From positions 1-35,851 of IMG/VR virus record IMGVR_UViG_3300042526_000184: a stretch of DNA of 35,851 nt. One strand, 5' to 3'. The translations under genes were made by a program, and so were the position numbers. Source of the DNA: a virus. Positions within the stretch are counted from its first letter, which is position 1. Every line of letters begins with the position of its first letter. Positions 28,897-35,851 of this stretch are shown one piece after another. The notes under the pieces were generated by a model. The model ran no database searches and was not told the origin of the DNA. It saw nothing but the letters and a program-made list of their open reading frames with translations.

Positions 28897-30472
28897 ACTT
28901 CTCAATGAGAAGGAATGGCGCAAGTGCAAGGGTGGCGAAGACGCTTCTGTAGATGATTTAGTTGAAGCGTTCAAATACTTTTGTGATAACTACTGGCATA
29001 TTAAACATCCTGAGCGTGGTCGTATCAAGTTTGATATGCGTGAGGCACAGATTGAAACTATTCGTGCTTGGCTTTCTAATAGATACAGTGTAGTTCTTAA
29101 AGCACGTCAGATTGGGTTTTCTACTCTTGGTGCAGCGTACGCTTTTTGGTTGACGTTCTTTTGGTCTGATAGGTTTGTGGTCATGCTTTCTCGTACTGAA
29201 CGAGAGGCTGCCAAGTTGCTGCAGAAGTCTAAGTATGGTTTTAAATTCATCCCTCTATGGATGAAAGAACGTGGACCTGACATCACGTCTGACAACCAAT
29301 TAAAGATGACGTTCTCTAACGAGTCCTCTATTGAATCATTACCTTCAGGTAATGATCCTGCCCGTGGTGAATCCGTGTATCTCGTTATCGTTGACGAAAT
29401 GGCGTTCTTACCCAACTCCGAAGAGGCGTGGGCTTCCATTGAACCTATTGCTGACGTTGGTGGTCGTGTCATCTGTCTAAGTACGGCTAACGGATCAGGT
29501 AACTTCTTCCACCAAATGTGGGTAGGATCACAAAACAAAACAAACTTGTTTAAAGGTATTTTTTGGCCTTGGTCTGCTGGTGACCGTGACGAACAATGGT
29601 ATGAGTCAAAGTCTAAAACGATGCCTTCTTGGCAGTTGCACCAAGAATACCCTCGTAGCCCTGAAGAAGCGTTTATTAAATCAGGTAACCCCGTTTTTGA
29701 TATTGACATTTTGATGCAATATGAGATTGAAGAACCACAACGTGGATACTTGCACGTGACTGCCCGTAAACAGGCTGAATACAGAGAAACTCCTGATGGC
29801 GAGTTGGCTATTTGGGAAATGCCTGAACCTGATGGTATTTATGTTATTGGTGCTGACATTGCTGAAGGTCTAGGTCATGGGGACTATTCGTCGGCGCACG
29901 TCATTAATGCTCGTACAGACAATTTAGTAGCGCACTGGCATGGTCATATTGAACCTGACCTTTTTGGTGATGCCCTTTGCGAAATAGGATGGCTTTACAA
30001 TGGTGCTTTAATTGCTGTGGAAAACAACAACCACGGTTTAACCACTGTGAAGGCTATGCAACGATATGGCTACAAGAACATGTATCGTCAGCGTCGTTTG
30101 CAACAGCGCAACCCTGAACCTTCAGAGATTGTTGGTTGGCGTACTACAACTGCGTCAAAGCCTTTGGCTATTGACGAGTTGGCTGGGGGTATCCGAGACA
30201 ATGTTATTTACATTCCTTGTGAACGCACTATTGCAGAATTAAAGACATATGTTCGTAATGCTAATGGCAAGATGAATGGTTCTCCTCACGACGACAGAGT
30301 GATGTCTTTGGCTATCACATATCAAATGTTGAAGTATGTGTGGCTTCCTGAGTACAGACCCGAGATAGCGTCACCAAAATATAGTCTTCACTGGTTTGAA
30401 CGTTTTATACAATATGGTGACGAAGGATTAAAAACTGTACCATTGGGCGCATATAACGCACGAAAGAAGTAG
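28883..30472 (+). CDS. terL: Terminase large subunit (529 aa)
   Basis: The ATPase half has the packaging-motor Walker A variant KARQIGFST at residues 73-81, Walker B VIVDEMAFL near 170, and a coupling motif LSTANG near 205. The nuclease half has the RNase-H-like acidic residues: D325 in GADIAEGLGHGD, E in ALIAVENNNHG near 377, and the HDDRVMSLA motif near 468. All are the expected catalytic positions, so the protein looks active. It cuts concatemeric DNA and drives it into the prohead through the portal. A GAGGA site precedes ATG 28883. Length is normal for the family. Confidence 0.95.
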   Translation: MDLSELLNEKEWRKCKGGEDASVDDLVEAFKYFCDNYWHIKHPERGRIKFDMREAQIETIRAWLSNRYSVVLKARQIGFSTLGAAYAFWLTFFWSDRFVVMLSRTEREAAKLLQKSKYGFKFIPLWMKERGPDITSDNQLKMTFSNESSIESLPSGNDPARGESVYLVIVDEMAFLPNSEEAWASIEPIADVGGRVICLSTANGSGNFFHQMWVGSQNKTNLFKGIFWPWSAGDRDEQWYESKSKTMPSWQLHQEYPRSPEEAFIKSGNPVFDIDILMQYEIEEPQRGYLHVTARKQAEYRETPDGELAIWEMPEPDGIYVIGADIAEGLGHGDYSSAHVINARTDNLVAHWHGHIEPDLFGDALCEIGWLYNGALIAVENNNHGLTTVKAMQRYGYKNMYRQRRLQQRNPEPSEIVGWRTTTASKPLAIDELAGGIRDNVIYIPCERTIAELKTYVRNANGKMNGSPHDDRVMSLAITYQMLKYVWLPEYRPEIASPKYSLHWFERFIQYGDEGLKTVPLGAYNARKK

Positions 30473-30497
30473 GTAACGATCCACTTATAGTGTGATG
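30473..30497 (+). promoter_or_regulatory. GTAACGA box, 22 nt before ATG 30495
   Basis: TAGGTAACGAT starts in the stop codon of the large terminase. GTAACGA 30473-30479 lies 22 nt before ATG 30495, which is preceded by GTG 30492 (TATAGTGTGATGG). There is no ribosome site. Confidence 0.6.
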
Positions 30498-30722
30498 GGA
30501 TCTATTAACTGCGTAGAATGTGACAAACTATTCTCTTTTGACGTACTTCCACGTAGAGGTGCTGTCTGTTTTGGTTGTCACGTAAAAGGTATCCGTTTAG
30601 GGTTTGCTCATGGTAAAGAAGACTTCCATGGTCCAACCATTAAACAGCGTCAAGATGAACAAATGAGGCATGCTGCCAATGCTGGCATTAAAGCCGAACC
30701 TGTTGGGACTCGTTGGATCTAA
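30495..30722 (+). CDS. Small zinc-ribbon protein (75 aa)
   Basis: INCVECDK gives C6 and C9, and AVCFGCHVKG gives C25 and C28, a classic treble-clef or zinc-ribbon spacing. The rest is basic and polar (HGPTIKQRQDEQMRHAANAG). Similar short zinc proteins occur beside head genes of many actinobacteriophages. It may be a structural adaptor or nucleic-acid binder. There is no Shine-Dalgarno site. GTG 30492 and ATG 30495 are tandem possible starts behind a GTAACGA box. The next gene starts directly after its stop. Confidence 0.7.
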   Translation: MGSINCVECDKLFSFDVLPRRGAVCFGCHVKGIRLGFAHGKEDFHGPTIKQRQDEQMRHAANAGIKAEPVGTRWI

Positions 30723-30917
30723 ATGTATTGGATCACCCCTATTGTCGTCGCACTTATTGGTGGTCCTTTAATGTTGGCTTTAAAAAGGTACGACACTCGC
30801 AATACAAGAGAACATGGCGAGAACTATAAAGTTCTTCGCCGTATTGAAGACAAAGTTGACCACATAGATGATCGTTTGGACGATCATGTTGAATACCACT
30901 TGAAAGAGGGATTATGA
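30723..30917 (+). CDS. Membrane-anchored coiled-coil protein, DUF2746/holin-accessory-like (64 aa)
   Basis: Residues 3-20 (WITPIVVALIGGPLMLAL) are one membrane helix, followed by a basic stop (KRYDTRNTREHGEN) and a heptad helix (RRIEDKVDHIDDRLDDHVEY). This is the layout of DUF2746-type proteins encoded beside holins in actinobacteriophages. It may control lysis timing or span the membrane as a partner of the holin encoded next. It starts right after the previous stop and overlaps the next start (ATGA). Confidence 0.7.
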   Translation: MYWITPIVVALIGGPLMLALKRYDTRNTREHGENYKVLRRIEDKVDHIDDRLDDHVEYHLKEGL

Positions 30918-31102
30918 AATATTCAGAATCAGCCAAGAAAGCAGTCGCAACATTCGTGTTTGCCTCAACAGGTATTCTTGTTGGTGGCGCTGTAGGCGGT
31001 CTAGAGATTTGGAAGACAGCCCTTTGGACTGGTGTTGGCGCACTCATCAACTTCGTTTATCGTGCGTCTGAAGAATACATTAATAGCATTGAAGGCGAGT
31101 AA
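30914..31102 (+). CDS. Holin-like protein, r1t type (62 aa)
   Basis: AGAGGG precedes ATG 30914. Two hydrophobic segments, about 11-31 (VATFVFASTGILVGGAVGGL) and 33-49 (WKTALWTGVGALINFVY), fit the two-helix r1t holin pattern with a W-K-T-A-L motif before helix two. The C-terminus is charged and acidic. Holins assemble in the inner membrane and open it at a set time so that the lysin reaches the wall. The likely lysin is the M15 peptidase at 14.3 kb, far from here unless the genome is circular. The family call is moderately sure. Confidence 0.65.
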   Translation: MKYSESAKKAVATFVFASTGILVGGAVGGLEIWKTALWTGVGALINFVYRASEEYINSIEGE

Positions 31103-31105
31103 TCA

Positions 31106-32944
31106 ATGGCTCGTCCTTCTAACTCTGAGGCACTTACTCGTTATCAAAAGAAGATTGCTATTACCAAACGTTGGCGACGTGAGGAAGAATACGACGATAC
31201 GTGGCGACGTTTGATTGACCTTTATCGTGGTCGCCATTACGAAGACATCTCTGACGAAGATCGTCTTTTGATCAACATCTCATTTTCTACGATTAACGTT
31301 ATCGCACCTAGTGTTGCTGTTAACTATCCTAAGATTGCGGTTAATGCCCGTCGCCCTGCTGATGCGCCTAAGGCGATCATCACTGAGGCTGTAATTAACT
31401 ATTGGTGGAAGCACTACAAAATACGTCCCGAATTCCGCAGGGCTGTAAAAGATTTCCTTATCGTCGGTCATGGCTGGTTGAAGTGTGGCTATCGTTATGT
31501 TGAGGAAGAGAACATCTCCGAAGAGGGGGATCATTCTGATCCTAATGTTGAGGGCAACGAAGTAACTCCATCTATTGTGATTGTTGAAGATCGTCCTTTT
31601 GTTGAGCGTGTATCACCATTTGATGTGTACGTTGATCCTGACGCTACTTCAATGCAAGATGCCCAGTGGATTGCGCATCGTATCCGTCGCTCATTGAAAG
31701 ATATCAAGAGCGATAAAAGGTACTCACGGGCTGCACGTGAAAACATTAATGCTACCTCGTGGGGTCGTTATAGTGAAGATCCAGCAAAACGTAAAGTTCA
31801 AGACACCGAAGAAGGCTATGTTGAAGTATGGGAATACTACGACATTGCTAAAAAAACAATGTGTGTTTTTGCTGAAGGTTCAGAACAGTTCTTGGTCAAG
31901 CCAATTGATATGCCGTACGCTTTCGGTCATCCTTTTGTGATGATCCGAAACTACGACATTCCTGACTATTTCTATCCCATGGGTGATCTTGAGGCTATTG
32001 AGCCGCTTCAACGTGAGTTGAATGCGACTCGTACTCAGATGATGAATCACCGTAAACGGTACTCACGTAAGTATTTGTTCAAGGAATCAGCATTTGATGC
32101 TGATGGTCGTGATGCACTTGAATCAGACTACGACAACGTTTTAGTTCCTGTATCGGGTGACGAGAACCTTAATAACGTTGTTGTGCCTTTCCCTGCTGTA
32201 GTTACTCCTCCTGAGTTCTATCGCCAGTCAGACATTATTGAAGGCGACATTCAAACTGTTTCAGGTGTATCTGAGTATCAGCGTGGTGGTGTTCCTGAGA
32301 TTCGTCGTACAGCGACAGAAGCAGCAATTGTTCAAGATGCTGCGAATGCTCGTGCTGCTGACAAGTTGGCTACCATTGAAGGTTCTATCGCTGAGGTGGC
32401 TTTCCGTCTTGTTGCTCTTGCTCAACAGTTTATGACTGGTGAGCAAGTTGCTCGTGTTGTTGGTCGTGATGGCGAACCTACATGGGTTACTTTTGAGCCT
32501 GAATATATTGCTGGAGAGTTTGACTTTGATGTTGAGGCTGGTTCTACAGCCCCAGTTAATGAGTCTTTCCGACGACAGATGGCATTGCAGATGGTTGACG
32601 CTATGTCGCCGTTTGCTGGCGCTGGTCTTATTAACATGCCTGCGCTTGCAGCGCATGTTCTGCAGTTTGGTTTTGGTATCAAGAACCCTGACCAGTTCAT
32701 TCAGCAAGCACCTCCTCCACCCGAAATGGGCGAAGGTATGCCACCTGAAATGGGTATGCCACCTCAAGGTGGTATGCCTATGCCTCCTGATGTGGGTGGT
32801 ATGACTTCGCAGGGTGCGCCTGCTGCAGGACCAGTTCCTGTTGCTCCTCCACCTTCAAGCCCTGATGCGCTTTCAGGTGTTGACCCTTCGGTGTTAGCGA
32901 TGCTTTCTTCTCGTATGGGCATGCAGTTACCTAACACCATGTAA
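31106..32944 (+). CDS. Portal protein (612 aa)
   Basis: Position directly after the terminase region and before scaffold and capsid, together with length and composition, mark this as the portal. The core has an N-terminal helical start (YQKKIAITKRWRREEEYDDT), a stem-like region near 285-330 (REFNAT-type helix: LQRELNATRTQMMNHRKRYS) and a TATEAAIVQDAANA helix near 405. The last about 85 residues are Pro/Met/Gly-rich and probably disordered. The dodecameric portal is the DNA gate and the seed for capsid assembly. The P22/SU10-like size and the adaptor gene fit a short-tailed phage. The ribosome site is weak (GGCGAG). Confidence 0.9.
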   Translation: MARPSNSEALTRYQKKIAITKRWRREEEYDDTWRRLIDLYRGRHYEDISDEDRLLINISFSTINVIAPSVAVNYPKIAVNARRPADAPKAIITEAVINYWWKHYKIRPEFRRAVKDFLIVGHGWLKCGYRYVEEENISEEGDHSDPNVEGNEVTPSIVIVEDRPFVERVSPFDVYVDPDATSMQDAQWIAHRIRRSLKDIKSDKRYSRAARENINATSWGRYSEDPAKRKVQDTEEGYVEVWEYYDIAKKTMCVFAEGSEQFLVKPIDMPYAFGHPFVMIRNYDIPDYFYPMGDLEAIEPLQRELNATRTQMMNHRKRYSRKYLFKESAFDADGRDALESDYDNVLVPVSGDENLNNVVVPFPAVVTPPEFYRQSDIIEGDIQTVSGVSEYQRGGVPEIRRTATEAAIVQDAANARAADKLATIEGSIAEVAFRLVALAQQFMTGEQVARVVGRDGEPTWVTFEPEYIAGEFDFDVEAGSTAPVNESFRRQMALQMVDAMSPFAGAGLINMPALAAHVLQFGFGIKNPDQFIQQAPPPPEMGEGMPPEMGMPPQGGMPMPPDVGGMTSQGAPAAGPVPVAPPPSSPDALSGVDPSVLAMLSSRMGMQLPNTM

Positions 32945-32963
32945 CGATATGTTTGTATCTATA
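32941..32963 (+). promoter_or_regulatory. GTAACGA box before the scaffold/capsid genes
   Basis: GTAACGA at 32941-32947 spans the portal stop codon. No ATG lies 22 nt downstream; instead a 33-nt leader with AAGGAG follows before GTG 32996. By analogy with the other boxes an mRNA would start near 32963. Confidence 0.5.
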
Positions 32964-32995
32964 GAGCAACCATTTAGGACTCTAAGGAGATACAG

Positions 32996-33769
32996 GTGAC
33001 AGACACCTTTGAAGATAGCCTTGGCGCAGACCCCATTGTTGATGGACAAGTTGAAGATCAGGGATTAGCCGAACTAGATGCACCAGTTCTAGACCTAAGC
33101 GAATACAGTGACCATTACGTTACTGTAAAAGTTGATGGCGAAGAAGTACGTGTGCCTCTATCTGAGGCTGTTGCTGGCTATTCACGTCAAGCGGATTATA
33201 CCCGTAAGACGCAAGAGTTGGCATCGCAAAAGCAAGAACTCCAATGGGCTTCTGCTATACGGCAAGCACTTGAAAGTGATCCTGCTTCAACACTTGATTT
33301 ATTGTCAAATCACTATGGTATTAGCCGTAGGGATGCGCAACAGATGGTTGAGGATGATCCGTTTTTAACGGATTTTGGGATTGAAGATCCAGTTGATAAA
33401 CGTCTCCAAGAGATTGATAGACGAGTATCGGCTTTTGAACAGGTGCAGGCACAGCAGAGACTTGAAGAAGAGATCTCGCGTTTGCAAACCAAATATGGTG
33501 AAGATTTTGATCCTCAAGAAGTTGTATCCGCTGCCATCGGGCAGGGGAATACGAATCTTGAAGCAGTCTTTAAGCAGGTTGCTTTTGACCGTGTTAGTGC
33601 TAGGCGTTCAGCAGAAACTGAACGTGCCACTAAGGCGACTGAAGCAAAACGTGCAGCGTCTGTTGTTTCAGGTGCTACATCTGCTAGGACTGCAAAGGAT
33701 GAGGTCGGACCTGTAAAAACAATCGCTGACGCTTGGGCTGCTGCAAAACGGCAACACGGTGTCTCTTAA
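32996..33769 (+). CDS. Scaffolding protein (257 aa)
   Basis: GTG 32996 follows a clear AAGGAG. The protein is acidic at the N-terminus (DTFEDSLGADPIVDGQVEDQ). It then has the common scaffold motif VPLSEAVAGYSRQADYTRKT near residues 55-73, followed by a long charged helix with coiled-coil character (QEIDRRVSAFEQVQAQQRLE). The C-terminal 50 residues are Ala/Arg/Lys-rich and end in ADAWAAAKRQHG. Scaffolds guide coat assembly and leave the prohead before DNA fills it. The next gene is the coat protein. No protease domain is present. Confidence 0.85.
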   Translation: MTDTFEDSLGADPIVDGQVEDQGLAELDAPVLDLSEYSDHYVTVKVDGEEVRVPLSEAVAGYSRQADYTRKTQELASQKQELQWASAIRQALESDPASTLDLLSNHYGISRRDAQQMVEDDPFLTDFGIEDPVDKRLQEIDRRVSAFEQVQAQQRLEEEISRLQTKYGEDFDPQEVVSAAIGQGNTNLEAVFKQVAFDRVSARRSAETERATKATEAKRAASVVSGATSARTAKDEVGPVKTIADAWAAAKRQHGVS

Positions 33770-33789
33770 ACCTTAAAGGGGTAATTATT

Positions 33790-34728
33790 ATGGCTATTCA
33801 TGGAGATGCACTACAAACACTGTTGGCAACAACAGTTGCAAACTACCGCAAAACACTTACTGACAACGTTTTCAACGCTCGTCCTTTGACCTATTTCTTG
33901 ATGGATAAGGGTCGTGTTCGTATGTTGAATGGTGGAACTAACATCGTTGAACCTCTTATCTACGGTGAGAACTCAACTGTGTCGTCGTACTCAGGTTATG
34001 ATGCTGTTTCGCTTACTCCTCAGTCGGGTATCACTGCTGCAGAATACGACTGGAAGCAGTACGCTGCTTCCATCGCTATCTCGGGCATTGAAGAAGCGAA
34101 GAACAATGGTGAGCAAGCAATGGTTAACCTTCTTGAAGCGAAGATCATGCAGGCTGAAGAGTCAATGAAGGAAGGCTTTAACGCCATGTTTTTCGGTAAT
34201 GGTACTGGTAACAGTAGCAAGGACTGGAACGGCTTGGGCAACCTTATTGAATCAGGTAACAGCGTTGGTGGCATCAATGGTGCTTCTGAATCATGGTGGA
34301 ACTCATATGAGGAAAACACTGCTGGTGCTTTGACCCTTGCTCAGATGACGACTGCCTATAACACTGTTAGTGTTGGTAACGATCATCCTGACATGGTTCT
34401 TGGTACTCAGACTTTGTTTGAGAAGTATGAGTCGTTGTTGCAACCTCAGTTGCGCTACACCGACACCAAGACTGCTGATGCAGGCTTCCAAAACTTGTTG
34501 TTCAAGGCTGCTCCTGTGGCTTATGATGTTGACTGTCCTGCTGGGAACTTGTTCTTCTTGAACAGCAAGTATCTCACTTTGGTTGGTCACTCGGACAAGT
34601 GGTTTGAAGTTACCCCATTCGTGCGTCCCGAAGAAAAGGATGCTCGTTTCTCGCTGGTCATGTGCTACGGTAACCTCACGGTCCGTAACCGTAAGAAGCA
34701 GGGTAAACTTACGGCTAAGACTGCCTGA
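33790..34728 (+). CDS. Major capsid protein, HK97-fold type (312 aa)
   Basis: ATG 33790 has AAAGGGG 8-10 nt upstream and is chosen over an in-frame GTG at 33733 that would overlap the scaffold gene. The N-terminus (LQTLLATTVANYRKTLTDNV) is helical, then NARPLTYFLMDKGRVRMLNG and an EPLIYGENSTVSSYSGYD loop follow, typical of P22/SU10-like coat proteins. The central part holds ITAAEYDWKQYAASIAISG. The C-terminal half includes RYTDTKTADAGFQNLLFKAA and ends in a basic tail. A strong terminator follows 25 nt after the stop, as usual for the most abundant virion protein. Confidence 0.92.
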   Translation: MAIHGDALQTLLATTVANYRKTLTDNVFNARPLTYFLMDKGRVRMLNGGTNIVEPLIYGENSTVSSYSGYDAVSLTPQSGITAAEYDWKQYAASIAISGIEEAKNNGEQAMVNLLEAKIMQAEESMKEGFNAMFFGNGTGNSSKDWNGLGNLIESGNSVGGINGASESWWNSYEENTAGALTLAQMTTAYNTVSVGNDHPDMVLGTQTLFEKYESLLQPQLRYTDTKTADAGFQNLLFKAAPVAYDVDCPAGNLFFLNSKYLTLVGHSDKWFEVTPFVRPEEKDARFSLVMCYGNLTVRNRKKQGKLTAKTA

Positions 34729-34752
34729 GTTTTTCCGACAAGGAATACAGAG

Positions 34753-34778
34753 AACCCACCCTTCGGGGTGGGTTTTTT
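34753..34778 (+). terminator. Strong rho-independent terminator after the capsid gene
   Basis: AACCCACCC (34753-34761) pairs perfectly with GGGTGGGTT (34766-34774) around a TTCG tetraloop, and the T-run 34773-34778 ends the element. A GTAACGA box follows 11 nt later. Confidence 0.92.
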
Positions 34779-34785
34779 GTTGTTA

Positions 34786-34811
34786 TAGGTAACGATTATT
34801 TAGTGTTATAG
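34786..34811 (+). promoter_or_regulatory. TAGGTAACGAT box directly after the capsid terminator
   Basis: The undecamer TAGGTAACGAT (34786-34796) is identical at 30470 and 35249. It is followed by TTTAGTGTTATAGG, and a leader with AGGGAG leads to ATG 34835. Its place right after a terminator is where a promoter is needed. An mRNA start near 34811 is predicted by analogy. Confidence 0.65.
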
Positions 34812-34834
34812 GAATCTATTTTTAGGGAGATATA

Positions 34835-35251
34835 ATGGCTGCAAAGAAAATTACTGGTCGTTCAGCAGATGCTGCTGCTGGGGCTGCTACTGCTCGCAAG
34901 TTGGCTGCTGCTGCTAAAATTGCACAGGCTAAGGCTGACGAGGCAAAGAAGGCTGCTGCTGCTGCAAAGAAGAAGTTAGTTGCGTCACAGGCTAGCGATG
35001 CTGCCAGTCGTCGTTATGTGTCCACAAGTGGTGCAATTATCACGGACAGATTTGGACGCAAAACACAACAAAGCACTTTGAAAGATAAGAAAACTGGTAT
35101 CAATCGTCAAACACAAACATTCCTTGATGAGCCTAAGGGTAGCGAGTATAGGTCACGAACGGGTTATAGTGCAACCAATGCTAAAACTAGAAAAAATATT
35201 ATGAACTATGGTCCTAAAGAGGGTTCTTATAAAGCCAGTTTTGGTAAGTAG
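34835..35251 (+). CDS. Basic Ala/Lys-rich protein, histone-H1-like in composition (138 aa)
   Basis: AGGGAG precedes ATG 34835. The first 55 residues are almost only Ala, Lys and a few polar residues (AAKKITGRSADAAAGAATAR, then KADEAKKAAAAAKKKL). This forms a basic helix like that of histone H1 or phage DNA-binding proteins. The rest is basic and polar (SGAIITDRFGRKTQQSTLKD, TGINRQTQTFLDEP). It may bind packaged DNA or act as a minor head protein. No enzyme motif or known domain was recognised. It has its own box-terminator-defined unit start. Confidence 0.7.
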   Translation: MAAKKITGRSADAAAGAATARKLAAAAKIAQAKADEAKKAAAAAKKKLVASQASDAASRRYVSTSGAIITDRFGRKTQQSTLKDKKTGINRQTQTFLDEPKGSEYRSRTGYSATNAKTRKNIMNYGPKEGSYKASFGK

Positions 35252-35276
35252 GTAACGATTCAGCCTACTAATGATG
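35249..35276 (+). promoter_or_regulatory. TAGGTAACGAT box, 22 nt before ATG 35274
   Basis: GTAACGA 35252-35258 lies 22 nt before ATG 35274, which directly follows ATG 35271 (TACTAATGATGG). The TAG stop of the basic protein is part of the conserved undecamer. There is no ribosome site. Confidence 0.6.
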
Positions 35277-35504
35277 GCTGGAACACCTATACATTCATAC
35301 TACGGGGTATCTGCAACACGAGACTCACGTCCATACGCTACAGCAAATGCTGCTCCTGCGCCTGCTGGCGGTATGCCCTATATGGGGCATACTCGCTGCA
35401 TGGCTAACGAGGAAACATGTCAGGGTGCTCGTGCTAAAGGCACTGAGTTCTGCATTGGTCATCTACGACAAAAAGCGAAGGAGATAGCCAGTGAACCTGA
35501 CTGA
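35271..35504 (+). CDS. Small zinc-knuckle protein (77 aa)
   Basis: The C-terminal half has RCMANEETCQGARAKGTEFC followed by IGHLRQKA, giving C43, C50, C61 and H64 as likely zinc ligands. The N-terminal 40 residues are Ala/Pro/Tyr-rich and look flexible. Similar CxnC-KGT-xxCxxH proteins occur near head-completion genes of actinobacteriophages. It may be a minor head or DNA-binding protein. Two ATGs in a row (35271, 35274) can start it and no ribosome site is visible. The stop overlaps the next gene by 14 nt. Confidence 0.7.
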   Translation: MMAGTPIHSYYGVSATRDSRPYATANAAPAPAGGMPYMGHTRCMANEETCQGARAKGTEFCIGHLRQKAKEIASEPD

Positions 35505-35851
35505 GATTCGCTCTAAGATTCGTGAGATTGTTGACCTTGATGCACAAGATGTTTCGGACACTCTTCTTAATATGTATATCAAGGATGGCTTTGAACGCAT
35601 TATTGCGTTGGAGCGACGTTGGCCTTTTTATCAGAAGACTTTTAATTTAAGCACTGTTGAGGATCAACGTGCTTATGCCATTAACACTGTTGGTGATGGT
35701 AACTTGCGTGAGATCACTTCTGTTGTAGATACTTCTACGACTGGTAATCGTTTAGAGTACATTTCTTATGATGATGCTGAATCAGTTTGGGTGGGATCTT
35801 ATGACCAATCTTCACGACCCTCATATTTCACGTTTTGGCAGGAACAGATCC
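35491..35851 (+). CDS. Head-tail adaptor protein (SU10/P22-gp4-like), 3'-truncated by the window end
   Basis: GTG 35491 has GGAG (35480-35483) about 8 nt upstream. The 120 visible residues begin NLTEIRSKIREIVDLDAQDV and continue with LLNMYIKDGFERIIALERRW then PFYQKTFNL. This opening, a helix pair followed by a RRWPFY motif and beta strands, is characteristic of adaptor proteins that dock below the portal ring in short-tailed phages. The frame is open to the last base. The partial gene at the left window edge may be its C-terminal end. Confidence 0.75.
   Translation, partial: MNLTEIRSKIREIVDLDAQDVSDTLLNMYIKDGFERIIALERRWPFYQKTFNLSTVEDQRAYAINTVGDGNLREITSVVDTSTTGNRLEYISYDDAESVWVGSYDQSSRPSYFTFWQEQI

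Noticed and set aside
33733-34728. Longer capsid gene starting at GTG 33733
   Set aside because: It would overlap the scaffold gene; ATG 33790 has a good ribosome site and gives a normal coat N-terminus.
1-35851. tRNA genes, CRISPR arrays, insertion sequences, integrase or attachment sites
   Set aside because: None was seen. The regularly recurring 17-bp palindromes are too short and too widely spaced for a CRISPR array, and no transposase or integrase motif appeared.

Overview
This window is almost entirely one phage genome, or nearly so. It has a packaging/head module, a short-tail module, a replication module and lysis genes, and no cellular genes. The head genes (terminase, portal, separate scaffold, HK97-fold type coat protein, SU10/P22-type adaptor) come with a nozzle-like tail protein, fibre proteins and a 2.2-kiloresidue presumed ejection protein. 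There is no tape-measure or tail-sheath gene. This points to a podovirus-like tailed phage. No integrase, repressor, tRNA gene, CRISPR array or insertion sequence was seen, so a lytic life style is likely but not proven. The host cannot be fixed. A DUF2746-like and an r1t-holin-like pair, a gp88-like protein and frequent gene starts without a Shine-Dalgarno sequence fit an actinobacterial host. A tiny Lys/Ala-rich protein recalls marine and cyanophage genomes.

Layout. (1) 1-14744, plus strand: end of an adaptor-like gene, nozzle-like protein, collar-domain fibre, S74 fibre, four small to mid-sized presumed internal proteins, the 2210-aa protein and an M15 peptidase. (2) 14745-20799, minus strand: one tightly overlapping chain (read right to left) of a Cas4/RecB-like nuclease, an unknown protein, DnaB-like helicase, archaeo-eukaryotic-type primase, RusA resolvase, a sigma-region-4/DUF1599 fusion and several small genes. 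No DNA polymerase gene was recognised. (3) 20800-27528, minus strand: short accessory units (DUF932, gp88-like, many unknown small acidic proteins), almost every unit headed by the same 17-bp palindrome. (4) 27529-28198, minus strand: three small genes. (5) 28199-28339: a divergent control region full of inverted repeats. (6) 28340-35851, plus strand: small terminase, zinc ribbons, large terminase, holin-like pair, portal, scaffold, capsid, a strong terminator, small basic and zinc-knuckle proteins, and the start of an adaptor gene cut by the window end.

Two undescribed regulatory codes are the most interesting content. First, the heptamer GTAACGA (once GTAACAA) lies exactly 22 nt before an ATG at five plus-strand genes. 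Each of those ATGs is directly preceded by another start-like NTG codon. Two more copies stand in gaps, one just after the capsid terminator, and degenerate copies face the other way in the divergent region. This looks like a phage-specific late promoter driving leaderless or nearly leaderless mRNAs. Second, the palindrome TTTAAYATSATRTTAAA occurs about twelve times between 20.8 and 27.2 kb, at the head of each minus-strand unit and often next to a strong hairpin. It looks like a shared operator or promoter of an early regulon. The sigma-like HTH fused to DUF1599 is a candidate partner for the first code.

The two window ends carry what look like the N-terminal and C-terminal parts of one adaptor gene. 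The contig may therefore be a circularly permuted, nearly complete genome, although direct joining of the ends is out of frame. All functional calls are from reading the sequence; no database search was run.
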